Origin: Psychrobacter aestuarii
GTDB lineage: Bacteria; Pseudomonadota; Gammaproteobacteria; Pseudomonadales; Moraxellaceae
DNA: 64,000 nt
Direction: 5' to 3'
Assembly: GCF_904846035.1 (NCBI RefSeq)
Contig: NZ_CAJGYT010000001.1
Span: forward strand, 620,001 to 684,000
The notes beneath the pieces are model-generated. The model ran no database searches, was not told where the DNA came from, and saw only the letters and a program-made list of their open reading frames with translations. Shown here in pieces: positions 1 to 7,979 of the stretch. Each line of letters opens with the position of its first letter. Position 1 is the stretch's first letter. Both the position numbers and the translations under genes were made by a program.

Positions 1-1
1 G

Positions 2-625
2 CGCGGGCAAATCCATGACCAAAGCATGATGGATAATCATAAGACACCCATCCATATCGACTGCTCGGAGACGCTGATTTTTGGTTATTTTAGTGACTTG
101 CTTGCCGCTGCCATTCAGCAAGACAAACACCTTATCCTCTCCACCAACCACACCCCAATAATCCTCGAAAATGTCAAATCTGGCAAAGCAACCATCGGAC
201 TGAGCGCAGGTCATTTGCCCAATCATACAGGGCTGCTCACCTTTCATTTATTCGACGAGCCGTTTTATATCATCAGCCAGCAGCCCCTTACAGACTTGCC
301 TGCCACTTTAATAACCACCGATTTGAGCAACCCCGCCAATGCGTACCAGTCGGCGGTGCTCGATACGCTTGGTATCACGCCGCTCATGCAGCTCGACTCT
401 TATCATGCCGCCGCGCGGCTGGCACTAAGCGGGGCTGCCGCCGCATTGATGCCGTTATCCATCATTCGCGGTCTTGGCATTCACAGCGCGCATACTCATA
501 GCTTTTCAGCCTTAGATGCGCTGGTGCGCCCCGTGAGCGTGTGTGTGCGGCAAAAAAACTACAGCATTAACCGTGTACAGCAATTGGTAAAAACGCTGTG
601 TGATTATAAGCCCCCGCTCCTATAG
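2..625 (+). CDS. LysR-family regulator, C-terminal part (5' cut by window)
   Basis: The reading frame is open from the first bases, so the gene begins upstream and only about 207 residues are seen. What remains looks like the effector-binding domain of a LysR-type regulator: alternating beta/alpha pattern, the GxATIGLSAG-type segment around residues 50-65, and a late stretch (ARLALSGAAAALMPLSI) typical of the second LysR subdomain. The DNA-binding helix-turn-helix would lie outside the window. It is convergent with the RidA/threonine-synthase-like pair and ends 35 bases from it; regulation of that pair is possible but cannot be judged without its 5' end. The internal ATG at 26 is not a likely start. 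Confidence 0.7.
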   Translation, partial: RGQIHDQSMMDNHKTPIHIDCSETLIFGYFSDLLAAAIQQDKHLILSTNHTPIILENVKSGKATIGLSAGHLPNHTGLLTFHLFDEPFYIISQQPLTDLPATLITTDLSNPANAYQSAVLDTLGITPLMQLDSYHAAARLALSGAAAALMPLSIIRGLGIHSAHTHSFSALDALVRPVSVCVRQKNYSINRVQQLVKTLCDYKPPLL

Positions 626-659
626 CCAACCCAATAACCAGCCACCAAAGTCATTGCTT

Positions 660-1040
660 TTATTCATCGCATACTGCCATACAATCAATCTCAATCCCAA
701 AGCCAAAATGCAGCGCGCTGACAGGCACTATCGTGCGTACGGGCTTGTGATGGATAAAGTACTCAGCACAAATGGCATTCACCTGTGCCCAAAGCCCCAC
801 ATCCGCAATATAAATTACCAGCTTAATGACTTTATCCAGTGACGTCCCCGCTGCTTGCAAAATCAGCGCGATATTGTCAAACACGCGCCTTGTTTGCGTC
901 TCAAAGTCCTCTATGACGTGCGCCCCTGAGTCAGGGTCAATCGGCAGCTGACCTGAGATATACAGCACGCCCGCATGGTTGATGGCTTGGCTGTAATGCC
1001 CAGCGGGCTTTAACGCATTGTCCGTTTGTATGTATTGCAT
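660..1040 (-). CDS. RidA family (YjgF/UK114) enamine/imine deaminase
   Basis: This 126-residue protein has the usual RidA length. It carries the conserved Arg (R102, in PVRTIVPV) and the late Glu (E117), matching R105 and E120 of the E. coli enzyme. RidA hydrolyses reactive 2-aminoacrylate-type enamines released by PLP enzymes in the cytoplasm. The start is supported by a G-rich ribosome site (AAGGGG) that sits over the stop of the gene upstream. Only 9 bases separate it from the threonine-synthase-like gene, so the two are very likely co-translated. This suggests RidA detoxifies an intermediate made by its neighbour. Family sure, exact subgroup not. Confidence 0.9.
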   Translation of the reverse strand: MQYIQTDNALKPAGHYSQAINHAGVLYISGQLPIDPDSGAHVIEDFETQTRRVFDNIALILQAAGTSLDKVIKLVIYIADVGLWAQVNAICAEYFIHHKPVRTIVPVSALHFGFGIEIDCMAVCDE

Positions 1041-1049
1041 ATATGCCCC

Positions 1050-2186
1050 TTACTCCCCGTCCACACCATCAGCCATCAGCGCTTGTAACGTTTGGGTCGC
1101 CTTTAGCCCATTACCCGTGATAATGCCAACTGTGACTTGTCCTGCAAGGATTTGCTGCATTTCTAACAAGCGCTTGATACCCGCAAAAGCAACTGCGGAT
1201 GTCGGTTCGATAAAGAAGCCTTGCTTGCCCATCATATGTAGCGCTGCTTTGATTTCTGGCTCGCTCACAGTAATAAAGCCGCCTTTGGACTCACGCACGA
1301 ACTCAATGATTTCAGACATTCTTGATGAGCGCTGGATTTTGATGCCTTCGGCAAGGGTATCGGTCGCGTCAATGGTAATTTTTTCATTATTAAACTGCTG
1401 CACAAAAGGCTGAATGCCTGTCATTTGTACACCAAATAGCCGCGGTAATTTGTCTATAGCGCCGCCGCGCAGCAATTCTATAAAACCCAAATAAGCACCC
1501 GCTAATAAACTGCCATTACCTGCAGGTACAATGAAATTATCTGGCGCTCGGTAGCCGCACTGCTCCCAAATCTCATAAGCAATGGACTTGACGCCCTCAA
1601 TAAATAGCGGATGCCAATTATGACCCACATAGTGGCTGTCATGGGTTACGCTACTGTTCATCGCCGCCTGCGCCACGTCCTCTCGCGTGCCTGCGACCTC
1701 AAAACAGCGCGCGCCATACATGCGCGTTTGCACCGTTTTTCCCAATGACGTTCCTGCGGGCACAAAAATATTGCAAATCAAGCCGCCTTTTGCCGCGTAG
1801 CCTGCATACGCTGAGCCGCCATTGCCGCTTGAGTCCTCGGAGATGTTGCGAATGCCTTGTGCGTATAAATGGTTGATGACCATTGCCGCGCCACGGTCTT
1901 TAAAAGAGCCTGTCGGCATGAGCGAATCCATCTTGACCAAAATATCCACCTGCCCAATTTTGGCAGTGGCTAGAGGCGTGATGGTCTCATTAAAGGCAAT
2001 GTTGATTTCTGCTTTATCAATCGGATAGGCTTTGGCATAGCGCCACATGGTGAAATCATGGGCAATAATATCGGCTTTAGAAAAGCGTGGTTTTGCATCG
2101 ATCCACAGCGCCCCACCGCAATCACAGCGGATACGCTGCGGTGTCGGGGTGTACTCTTGCGTGCATTGCTTGCATATATATTTCAT
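1050..2186 (-). CDS. Threonine-synthase-like PLP enzyme with N-terminal zinc ribbon
   Basis: The 378-residue protein belongs to the fold-type II PLP enzymes. An N-terminal zinc-ribbon-like segment carries C5, C8, C21 and C23. The PLP lysine is K96 in PTGSFKDRGA, followed by a Gly-rich phosphate loop SSGNGGSAYAG and a C-terminal ITGNG. The loop is closer to Ser/Thr dehydratase-like proteins than to classical ThrC, so the product could be a dehydratase, beta-replacement enzyme or threonine synthase paralogue. The ATG at 2186 has a good ribosome site (AGAGGGATAACC). It is the first gene of a two-gene operon with ridA, which fits an enzyme that releases enamine intermediates. Confidence 0.8.
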   Translation of the reverse strand: MKYICKQCTQEYTPTPQRIRCDCGGALWIDAKPRFSKADIIAHDFTMWRYAKAYPIDKAEINIAFNETITPLATAKIGQVDILVKMDSLMPTGSFKDRGAAMVINHLYAQGIRNISEDSSGNGGSAYAGYAAKGGLICNIFVPAGTSLGKTVQTRMYGARCFEVAGTREDVAQAAMNSSVTHDSHYVGHNWHPLFIEGVKSIAYEIWEQCGYRAPDNFIVPAGNGSLLAGAYLGFIELLRGGAIDKLPRLFGVQMTGIQPFVQQFNNEKITIDATDTLAEGIKIQRSSRMSEIIEFVRESKGGFITVSEPEIKAALHMMGKQGFFIEPTSAVAFAGIKRLLEMQQILAGQVTVGIITGNGLKATQTLQALMADGVDGE

Positions 2187-2356
2187 GGTTATCCCTCTAT
2201 ATTGTGATTACAGATAGGATATAAGCGATAGTGGGAATGGATAAGCGAAAGGTAAAAATACGTTGTATGCCTGATTGGCATGGGTTGGAATCATAGCTGG
2301 ATTTGAATGCCGTAAGCTGCAAGCGCTTGTAAAAATAGAATTAGAAAATTCAGGCA

Positions 2357-2389
2357 CAAAAAAACCCCAAACAATTTAATGCTTGGGGC
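2357..2389 (-). terminator. Rho-independent terminator of tRNA operon copy 1
   Basis: Read on the minus strand, a CCCCAAGC...TTGGGG stem is followed by seven T residues, about 40 bases after the tRNA-Asp gene. The same hairpin ends the second tRNA operon copy at 34280-34311. Confidence 0.85.
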
Positions 2390-2430
2390 GAAACTTGTAT
2401 AAACTTTGAAGTCTAAATTCGTTTTAAATA

Positions 2431-2507
2431 TGGCGCAGCGGACGGGACTCGAACCCGCGACCCCCGGCGTGACAGGCCGGTATTCTAACCAACTGAACTA
2501 CCGCTGC
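2431..2507 (-). tRNA. tRNA-Asp (GTC), copy 1
   Basis: A 77-base cloverleaf with acceptor arms GCAGCGG / CCGCTGC, anticodon GTC in a CCTGTCACG loop, a GGTTCGAGTCC T arm and an encoded CCA end. It is very close to E. coli tRNA-Asp. It follows tRNA-Val by 36 bases in one transcription unit and is identical to the copy at 34162-34238. Confidence 0.97.
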
Positions 2508-2543
2508 TTAGGTCGTCTAGCTTTTTTACCACAAGCTAATAAG

Positions 2544-2619
2544 TGGTGGGTGATGACGGATTCGAACCGCCGACATTCTGCGTGTAAGGCAGACGCTCTA
2601 CCAACTGAGCTAATCACCC
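2544..2619 (-). tRNA. tRNA-Val (TAC), copy 1
   Basis: A 76-base cloverleaf: acceptor GGGTGAT / ATCACCC, D arm AGCTCAGTTGG, anticodon TAC in CCTTACACG, T arm GGTTCGAATCC, discriminator A and encoded CCA. It is the first gene of the tRNA-Val/tRNA-Asp unit and identical to the copy at 34050-34125. Confidence 0.97.
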
Positions 2620-2634
2620 TGAGCGAGGATATAG

Positions 2635-2684
2635 CGAAGCACTGCTTCGTCCGAGCGCAAGAGAATTTACATTTTCGTAAATTC
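2635..2684 (-). other. Two conserved leader hairpins upstream of tRNA-Val, copy 1
   Basis: In transcript order, hairpin A (2663-2684) has arms GAATTTAC / GTAAATTC and a 6-base loop. Hairpin B (2635-2649) has arms CGAAGC / GCTTCG with an AGT triloop. A GGA/TCC outer helix flanks hairpin B with a 5-base bulge on its 3' side. Both occur at the same place in copy 2 with changed bases but preserved pairing, so they probably act as RNA structures in leader processing or stability. The role is inference. Confidence 0.65.
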
Positions 2685-2816
2685 TAAAAACTCGATAACT
2701 ATATGTATCGCGAAAACCCTTAAAAGATTTTCTTAGTAAGCTATCATCAGCTGTCACACTCGATGTTAACTTAATCAGCTGGGCTTGTTTTGTTTAGCCC
2801 CTTGCTGTGGGTGTGT

Positions 2817-2844
2817 ATTATATAGATTTACATACCCCTGTCAA
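2817..2844 (-). promoter_or_regulatory. Consensus sigma-70 promoter of tRNA operon copy 1
   Basis: On the minus strand TTGACA (2839-2844) and TATAAT (2817-2822) are both perfect consensus with a 16-base spacer. The identical promoter precedes the second tRNA operon at 33868-33895. Confidence 0.9.
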
Positions 2845-2923
2845 ACACTTTTTGCAGTTATTTTGCCCTTTTTTTAAAGTTTTTTATAAGATATTGTTTT
2901 CGCTGTGATTATTTAGCACTACT

Positions 2924-3415
2924 TTACACACTTTTTTGTGCAAGCTGTGCTTCGATGTCGTCAGCCAAGGCTTTTGGCTCGGTCGTTGGGGCGTAACGCT
3001 CGACCACTTGACCCTCACGATTGATTAAAAATTTGCTAAAGTTCCATTTAATCGCATCCAGCAGGACGCCACCTTTTTGTTCTTTCATCCATTTGTAGAT
3101 GGGATGTGCGTCACTGCCGTTAACGTCAACCTTTGCCATCATAGGAAAGCTGACACCATAGTTCTTTTGGCAAAACTGCCCAATCTCTGAGGCATCGCCC
3201 GGTTCTTGATGCCCAAACTGGTTGCAAGGAAAGCCGATGATGACCAACCCTTGGTCTTTATACGTCTGATACAGCTGCTCTAGCCCTTCGTATTGCGGCG
3301 TCAGTCCACATTTGCTGGCGGTATTGACGATGAGCAGTACTTTGCCTTTGTAGTCTGCGAATGACTGCATGCTGCCATCCAGGCGCTCGGCTTCAAACTG
3401 ATAGATGTTGTCCAT
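2924..3415 (-). CDS. Glutathione peroxidase family protein
   Basis: A 163-residue thiol peroxidase reducing hydroperoxides, probably cytoplasmic since no signal peptide is seen. The peroxidatic Cys is C36 in NTASKCGLTP. The other family residues are Q66 in GFPCNQFG and W124 in KWNFSKF. It uses Cys rather than selenocysteine, as usual in bacteria. The frame extends 21 codons further upstream, but the ATG at 3415 gives the normal family start (MDNIYQFEAERLDG) and has an AAGGACAG ribosome site. It lies 111 bases downstream of msrB in the same direction, so the two may form an oxidant-defence unit. Confidence 0.92.
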   Translation of the reverse strand: MDNIYQFEAERLDGSMQSFADYKGKVLLIVNTASKCGLTPQYEGLEQLYQTYKDQGLVIIGFPCNQFGHQEPGDASEIGQFCQKNYGVSFPMMAKVDVNGSDAHPIYKWMKEQKGGVLLDAIKWNFSKFLINREGQVVERYAPTTEPKALADDIEAQLAQKSV

Positions 3416-3526
3416 GATTCTGTCCTTATTTGTTTTGGCTGTTATGGTTTTTATATTGCTGCGAATATTAATGGGCAAAGCGCGCTTTTATCACGCGCTC
3501 TGCTTTTATAGATTTAATGTCGCTTA

Positions 3527-3952
3527 TTATTTCGCGTCTTTGTCCAGCTCTAGCGCCACTGAGTTGATGCAGTAGCGCATGCCTGTGGTCTCGCGTGGAC
3601 CGTCTGGGAAGACGTGACCCAAGTGCGCGCCGCAGTTGCTACAAGTGACTTCGGTACGGCGCATGCCGAGTGAGGTGTCTAGGTGTTCGTCAATGGCGCT
3701 GTTGTCGATGGTTTGGTCAAAGCTTGGCCAGCCGCAACCTGCATTAAACTTGTTGTCCGCGTCAAACAGCTTTGCGCCGCAGCCTTTACAACGATAGACG
3801 CCGTCGTCAGTGGTGTCGTTGTATACGCCAGTGAATGGACGCTCTGTGCCTTTCTCGCGCATGATTTGGTATTCTTCTGCACTTAGGCGCTCTTTCCAAT
3901 CGGCGTCGGTCAGTTGGGCGATTTCTTCTTTGGTCAGTTGATTGTCTTGCAT
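3527..3952 (-). CDS. msrB: Peptide-methionine (R)-S-oxide reductase
   Basis: A 141-residue cytoplasmic MsrB that reduces the R epimer of methionine sulfoxide in proteins. Zinc is bound by two CxxC pairs (C55/C58 and C104/C107). The catalytic Cys is C128 in MRYCINS, and C73 in GCGWPS is in the usual place for a resolving Cys. Length and motif order match the single-domain MsrB, with no MsrA fusion. The start at 3952 has a clear AAGGA ribosome site. It is followed by the glutathione peroxidase gene. Confidence 0.96.
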   Translation of the reverse strand: MQDNQLTKEEIAQLTDADWKERLSAEEYQIMREKGTERPFTGVYNDTTDDGVYRCKGCGAKLFDADNKFNAGCGWPSFDQTIDNSAIDEHLDTSLGMRRTEVTCSNCGAHLGHVFPDGPRETTGMRYCINSVALELDKDAK

Positions 3953-4124
3953 AAGGTGTCCTTAATCTTGTGATGTATTCGTTATCAATGGTTATCAGAT
4001 AAAGCGCAATCGTTGCTCTAGTCTGCGCTTTTAATATGGCGATAACCAGTGGCTTTTGCTAGTGTTCCTGCTACGAAATGTTGATGTCTGGTCACAATAT
4101 GCTAATGGTGCGTAAAATCAACCC

Positions 4125-4218
4125 TATTTTGCAAGATATACTTGCAAAATATCTGTGTTTACTAAAAAGTCAAAAACTCCGTTTGCCATCCACCTTTTTT
4201 TGCAATAATATCTTGCAT
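4125..4218 (+). promoter_or_regulatory. Two TTGCAA-N7-TTGCAW palindromes upstream of the HTH-aminotransferase
   Basis: Site 1 (4125-4151) is an inverted repeat with 11-bp perfect arms around ATATA and the core TTGCAA-N7-TTGCAA. Site 2 (4200-4218) has TTGCAA-N7-TTGCAT with the same spacing, 71 bp downstream centre to centre. Site 2 overlaps a possible promoter whose -35 would be TTGCAT (4213-4218) and -10 GATTAT (4236-4241), spacer 17. Matching half-sites and spacing suggest operators, most simply for the HTH domain encoded just downstream. Binding is inference. Confidence 0.6.
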
Positions 4219-4284
4219 TACCCTATGTGGATACAGATTATGCCTTTGACCTTATAAAGGCTCTATCAAGGATGCAGTGTCACT

Positions 4285-5865
4285 ATGACAGATCAGACAA
4301 GTAAAGACCGACTGGCGCAGGCGGCACGGTTGGTGCGCCTACGCCGCAACCAAGGTCTGACCGCCGAACAGCTGGCGCAAGCGATGACTGAGGCAGGCGC
4401 AAAAGTTAGTCGCGGCGCTATCTCTAACTGGGAGCGCGGTACCAATGGTATCGTTTCCTCAAAGCTGCCCACGCTTGCGCGTATTTTGGGCTGCACAGAA
4501 GGTTATCTGCTGCGTGGTGAAGATGCCAACGAGGCATCGAACGCACCCGCCAAGCGCGCGCCCGCGTCCTCTATAGCCGCCACTACCACAACGCCCCCTT
4601 TATCCTCCCAATCGACTGCAACGGGTCATGCTATGAAACCATTAACCAAATCGACCAAACTTAAAAACGTCTGCTACGACATCCGTGGCCCTTTATTGCA
4701 AACGGCCAATCAAATGGAAGCCGATGGTCACCGTATTATTAAGCTCAATGTTGGCAACCCTGCCCCATTTGGTTTAGAAGCGCCGCATGAGATTTTGCGT
4801 GATGTGTCGATGAACTTGACCGAAGCGACAGGCTATTCAGACTCGCAAGGGATTTTTTCGGCGCGTAAGGCAGTATTGCAGTATTATCAGTCTAAAGGCT
4901 TGCTCTCAGCGGTCGATGTGCGCGATGTGTATTTGGGCAATGGCGTGTCTGAGCTGATTGTGATGACCATGCAAGCGCTGATGAATGATGGTGATGAGGT
5001 GTTGATTCCGATGCCTGACTATCCTCTTTGGACAGCTGCCGCCAACCTATCAGGCGGTACAGCGGTACATTATCGCTGTAATGAAGAGGACAACTGGCAA
5101 CCTGATATTGAAGACATCAAGTCAAAAATTACCGACAAAACCAAAGGTATTGTGGTTATTAACCCCAACAATCCGACAGGCGCGCTGTATTCGACTGAGG
5201 TGTTAAAACAAATCGTAGATTTGGCGGTGGAGCACGATTTGGTGATTATGGCGGACGAGATTTACGACCGCGTGCTTTATGATGATGTGGTACATACGCC
5301 GATGTGTACGCTGACCGATGACGCGCTGGTCTTGTCTTACAATGGCTTGTCCAAGTCGCACCGCATCGCAGGTTTTCGCGCAGGCTGGATGCTGGTCTCA
5401 GGCAAAAAACAACACGCCAGCGACTTTATCGAAGGGCTAGACATGCTTGCCTCAATGCGCTTGTGTGCCAACGCGCCAGCGCAGCACGCCATTCAAACGG
5501 CAATGGGCGGCTATCAAAGCATGCAGGAGCTGACGGCGGAGACAGGACGCTTGTACAAGCAGCGTGAGATGGCGATTTCGCGTTTGAACGCCATCAAGGG
5601 TATTTCTTGCACCAAGCCGCAAGGGGCGTTTTATTGCTTTCCAAAAATGGACCCTGAGGTCTACCCCGTCAAAGACGACATGCAGTTTATGATGGACTTA
5701 CTTGTCGAAGAAAAAGTGCTCATCGTCCAAGGTACAGGCTTTAACTGGGACAAACCCGACCATTTTCGCGTGGTGTTCTTACCCAATCTGTTAAATCTTG
5801 AAGATGCGATGGACCGTTTGGACCGCTTTTTTGCCAAAAAACGCCAACAGTTCGGCACCGATTGA
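4285..5865 (+). CDS. XRE-type HTH domain fused to a class I aminotransferase (AlaA-like)
   Basis: The 526-residue protein has an N-terminal XRE/Cro-type HTH (about residues 8-75, including GAISNWERG), a low-complexity Ala/Thr/Ser/Pro linker (80-115) and a full fold-type I aminotransferase (117-526). The transferase looks catalytically complete: NPNNPTG, MADEIYDR, PLP lysine K357 in YNGLSKSH, and carboxylate-binding R495 in HFRVVF. It resembles AlaA-type alanine/glutamate-pyruvate transaminases. An internal ATG at 4633 would give the enzyme without the HTH, but no ribosome site is obvious there. The annotated ATG has AAGGA about 11 bases upstream. Two palindromes upstream suggest autoregulation. 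The fusion itself is known in related genera. Confidence 0.85.
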   Translation: MTDQTSKDRLAQAARLVRLRRNQGLTAEQLAQAMTEAGAKVSRGAISNWERGTNGIVSSKLPTLARILGCTEGYLLRGEDANEASNAPAKRAPASSIAATTTTPPLSSQSTATGHAMKPLTKSTKLKNVCYDIRGPLLQTANQMEADGHRIIKLNVGNPAPFGLEAPHEILRDVSMNLTEATGYSDSQGIFSARKAVLQYYQSKGLLSAVDVRDVYLGNGVSELIVMTMQALMNDGDEVLIPMPDYPLWTAAANLSGGTAVHYRCNEEDNWQPDIEDIKSKITDKTKGIVVINPNNPTGALYSTEVLKQIVDLAVEHDLVIMADEIYDRVLYDDVVHTPMCTLTDDALVLSYNGLSKSHRIAGFRAGWMLVSGKKQHASDFIEGLDMLASMRLCANAPAQHAIQTAMGGYQSMQELTAETGRLYKQREMAISRLNAIKGISCTKPQGAFYCFPKMDPEVYPVKDDMQFMMDLLVEEKVLIVQGTGFNWDKPDHFRVVFLPNLLNLEDAMDRLDRFFAKKRQQFGTD

Positions 5866-5890
5866 TTGTATTAAAACATAAGCGCCATAT

Positions 5891-5927
5891 AAAAAAAGCG
5901 TACTGCCAATCGGGAGTACGCTTTTTT
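5891..5927. terminator. Bidirectional terminator between aminotransferase and phosphate transporter genes
   Basis: Stem AAGCGTACT / AGTACGCTT with a 10-base loop, A-run before and T-run after, lies between two convergent genes and can serve both. Confidence 0.85.
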
Positions 5928-5959
5928 AGTGCTTGTGTTTGGTAATTGTCTGTTACGAC

Positions 5960-7570
5960 TTAACCAAAAATGTTGTTTAAAACCACAAAGCTGATGGCAG
6001 ACATTGCCGCAGCAGCAGGCAGGGTAATGACCCATGCCAAGCCGATTGGCTTCATCAGTGCCCAGTTGGTGTTTTTATTGACCATACCGATACCCAGTAC
6101 CGCACCAACCAAGGTATGCGTACTTGAGACAGGCAGACCCATGGTTGACGCGCCCATGACGACCGCAGCGGCAGCAAGCTCGGCTGAAAAGCCTGAGGCT
6201 GGGTGCATTTTGGCAAGGTTGGTACCGACGGTCTGAATGACTTCTTTACCAATAAACCAAAGACCGACAATCAGCGCCACACCAAAGGTGAGCATCACCG
6301 CTGAGGGTACAGCAGCTTGCGCAGCGATGCTGTTGTTACGAATCACGTCCATAATCGCAGCGAACGGACCGACCGCGTTGGCGATATCGTTTGAGCCGTG
6401 ACTAAAGGCAAAGGCTGAGGCGGTAAATACCTGCATCCAGCTGAACATAATAAAGGTGGCTTTGCTCAAGTCTTCTTTGTGCTTACCACGGATACTCTTG
6501 GTATAGATAAAGGTCGCAAGCCACACCAGCGCACCAATCATACCCATGATTAAGAAGGCATTGAGGTTGCTCAATGAGCTGTTGACGTTCTTTAAACCTT
6601 TAAACACGACCAAAGAGGTCATGACCACACCACCGCCCGCAGCGATAAGCGGTACCCATTTTTTGAGGGCTTTTAGCGTGTCTAGGTCGTTACGCTCACG
6701 CTCGATGTCATATAGGTTTTGATAATAGTCGGTTTCTAGGTCTTCACGCGAGCAGTCGTCGTCTTTATAGATTTCTTGGTCGCGTAGCATCGCTGAGGTG
6801 TATGACAGCTGTAGTGACTCTGAGAGCTTGTCAAAAAATTCTTTGTGGTTTTGCTTGAGCGCTTTTTTGGCTTGCTTCAAATCATGGATACGCGCTTCGG
6901 TCATGTCATTGTAGTCAATGATGTTCTTTTTAATCTGACCGTAAAGAATGTACGATAAAATACCACCCAAGACAGGCGACAGTACCCATGAAATAGCGAT
7001 TTGACCAATGGTGCCCCAATCTACGGTAGACAGTGCCATGTCGGTACCGCCGACATAAATACCAAGGACAATCGAGCTACCAATCACACCGCCAATAATC
7101 GAGTGCGTGGTCGAGACAGGCAGACCTTTGCGCGTGGCGTATAGCAGCCATAATGCGGCTGCAATCAAGGCTGAGAGCATCACATAGATGAACTGGTTGG
7201 GCGTCACCGACAGACCGTCCAAATCCACAATACCCTTACGAATGGTGTCGGTCACCTCACCACCTGCCAGCACCGCACCAGACACTTCAAAAATCGCCGC
7301 CACGCCTAAGGCTTGGGGAATGGTCAGTGTTCCGGCACCAACGGACGTACCAAACGAGTTGGCGACGTCATTACCGCCGATATTAAACGCCATGAAAATA
7401 CCAAAGGCGGTGGCAACGACAAACAGTAACGTCTGCTGATGCAATGTGTAGCCAATACCCCACCATAGGAAGTAAATGGTCATTACAATCAGAAGAATGG
7501 CAAAGAAGAGATTCACTCTCATCGAACCGACTTTTTTGGTCGGTTGCGTAGAACTGCTGCTAATACCCAT
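5960..7570 (-). CDS. PiT-family inorganic phosphate transporter
   Basis: A 536-residue inner-membrane carrier taking up phosphate (or metal-phosphate) with protons. Both halves carry the inverted PiT signature: GGNDVANSFGTSVGAGTLT near residue 66 and HGSNDIANAVGPFAAIMD in the C-terminal half. Numerous membrane segments flank a long charged cytoplasmic loop (about residues 215-305) that is mostly helical and acidic. Length is normal for PitA-like proteins. The N-terminal start is not strongly supported by a ribosome site; a second ATG sits 16 codons in. It is upstream of nothing in its own direction and probably monocistronic. A polyphosphate kinase gene lies just beyond its promoter region. 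Confidence 0.92.
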   Translation of the reverse strand: MGISSSSTQPTKKVGSMRVNLFFAILLIVMTIYFLWWGIGYTLHQQTLLFVVATAFGIFMAFNIGGNDVANSFGTSVGAGTLTIPQALGVAAIFEVSGAVLAGGEVTDTIRKGIVDLDGLSVTPNQFIYVMLSALIAAALWLLYATRKGLPVSTTHSIIGGVIGSSIVLGIYVGGTDMALSTVDWGTIGQIAISWVLSPVLGGILSYILYGQIKKNIIDYNDMTEARIHDLKQAKKALKQNHKEFFDKLSESLQLSYTSAMLRDQEIYKDDDCSREDLETDYYQNLYDIERERNDLDTLKALKKWVPLIAAGGGVVMTSLVVFKGLKNVNSSLSNLNAFLIMGMIGALVWLATFIYTKSIRGKHKEDLSKATFIMFSWMQVFTASAFAFSHGSNDIANAVGPFAAIMDVIRNNSIAAQAAVPSAVMLTFGVALIVGLWFIGKEVIQTVGTNLAKMHPASGFSAELAAAAVVMGASTMGLPVSSTHTLVGAVLGIGMVNKNTNWALMKPIGLAWVITLPAAAAMSAISFVVLNNIFG

Positions 7571-7979
7571 AGGTTGATATGCCCTGCGTCAGCTTATGAA
7601 AAAATAGTGCGAATAAACACCTGAGCCAATGCGCCACGCTTGATGTCAGCATGGGGTGTCAGCACAAGTGGGGATGTTGGGCATCATACTGCGGCTAAGA
7701 CGCGTCTGTCTGAATTGACCAAAAAGGTGCTAGACGCGAAATGCTAAAGCTGTCAAGAGGATGATGCGCCGCCTATTATATTAGATATGTATCTAGAATG
7801 CATGGTTCTGTGTCGATATTTACCGCCATGTTGATACATTCCAAGATAAGATTGAATAACTGCCGCGCTGGTTGTACATCGCGGCAGCCCTATTATGGTG
7901 ACTCTTGCGCAATTGTCAAAGACAATCGTGAGTATGACAAGTCATTTTACATTTTATATTTTTATGACGATTCAAGCAG
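7571..7979. other. Non-coding gap with hairpin downstream of ppk2
   Basis: 409 bases without a convincing gene. It should hold the promoter of the phosphate transporter. A hairpin at 7860-7887 (arms CTGCCGCG / CGCGGCAG) lies about 95 bases past the ppk2 stop and may end that transcript, although the following T content is low. No pho-box match was obvious by eye. Confidence 0.4.

Noticed and set aside
2406-2687. 93-residue frame across the first tRNA operon (and the matching frame at 33943-34239)
   Set aside because: It is the antisense of tRNA-Asp and tRNA-Val. Identical peptides arise from any such tRNA pair; not a gene.
2839-2844. Reading the two tRNA regions as a prophage or island attachment site
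   Set aside because: Both copies are full operons with promoter and terminator; no integrase gene or truncated tRNA end lies nearby.
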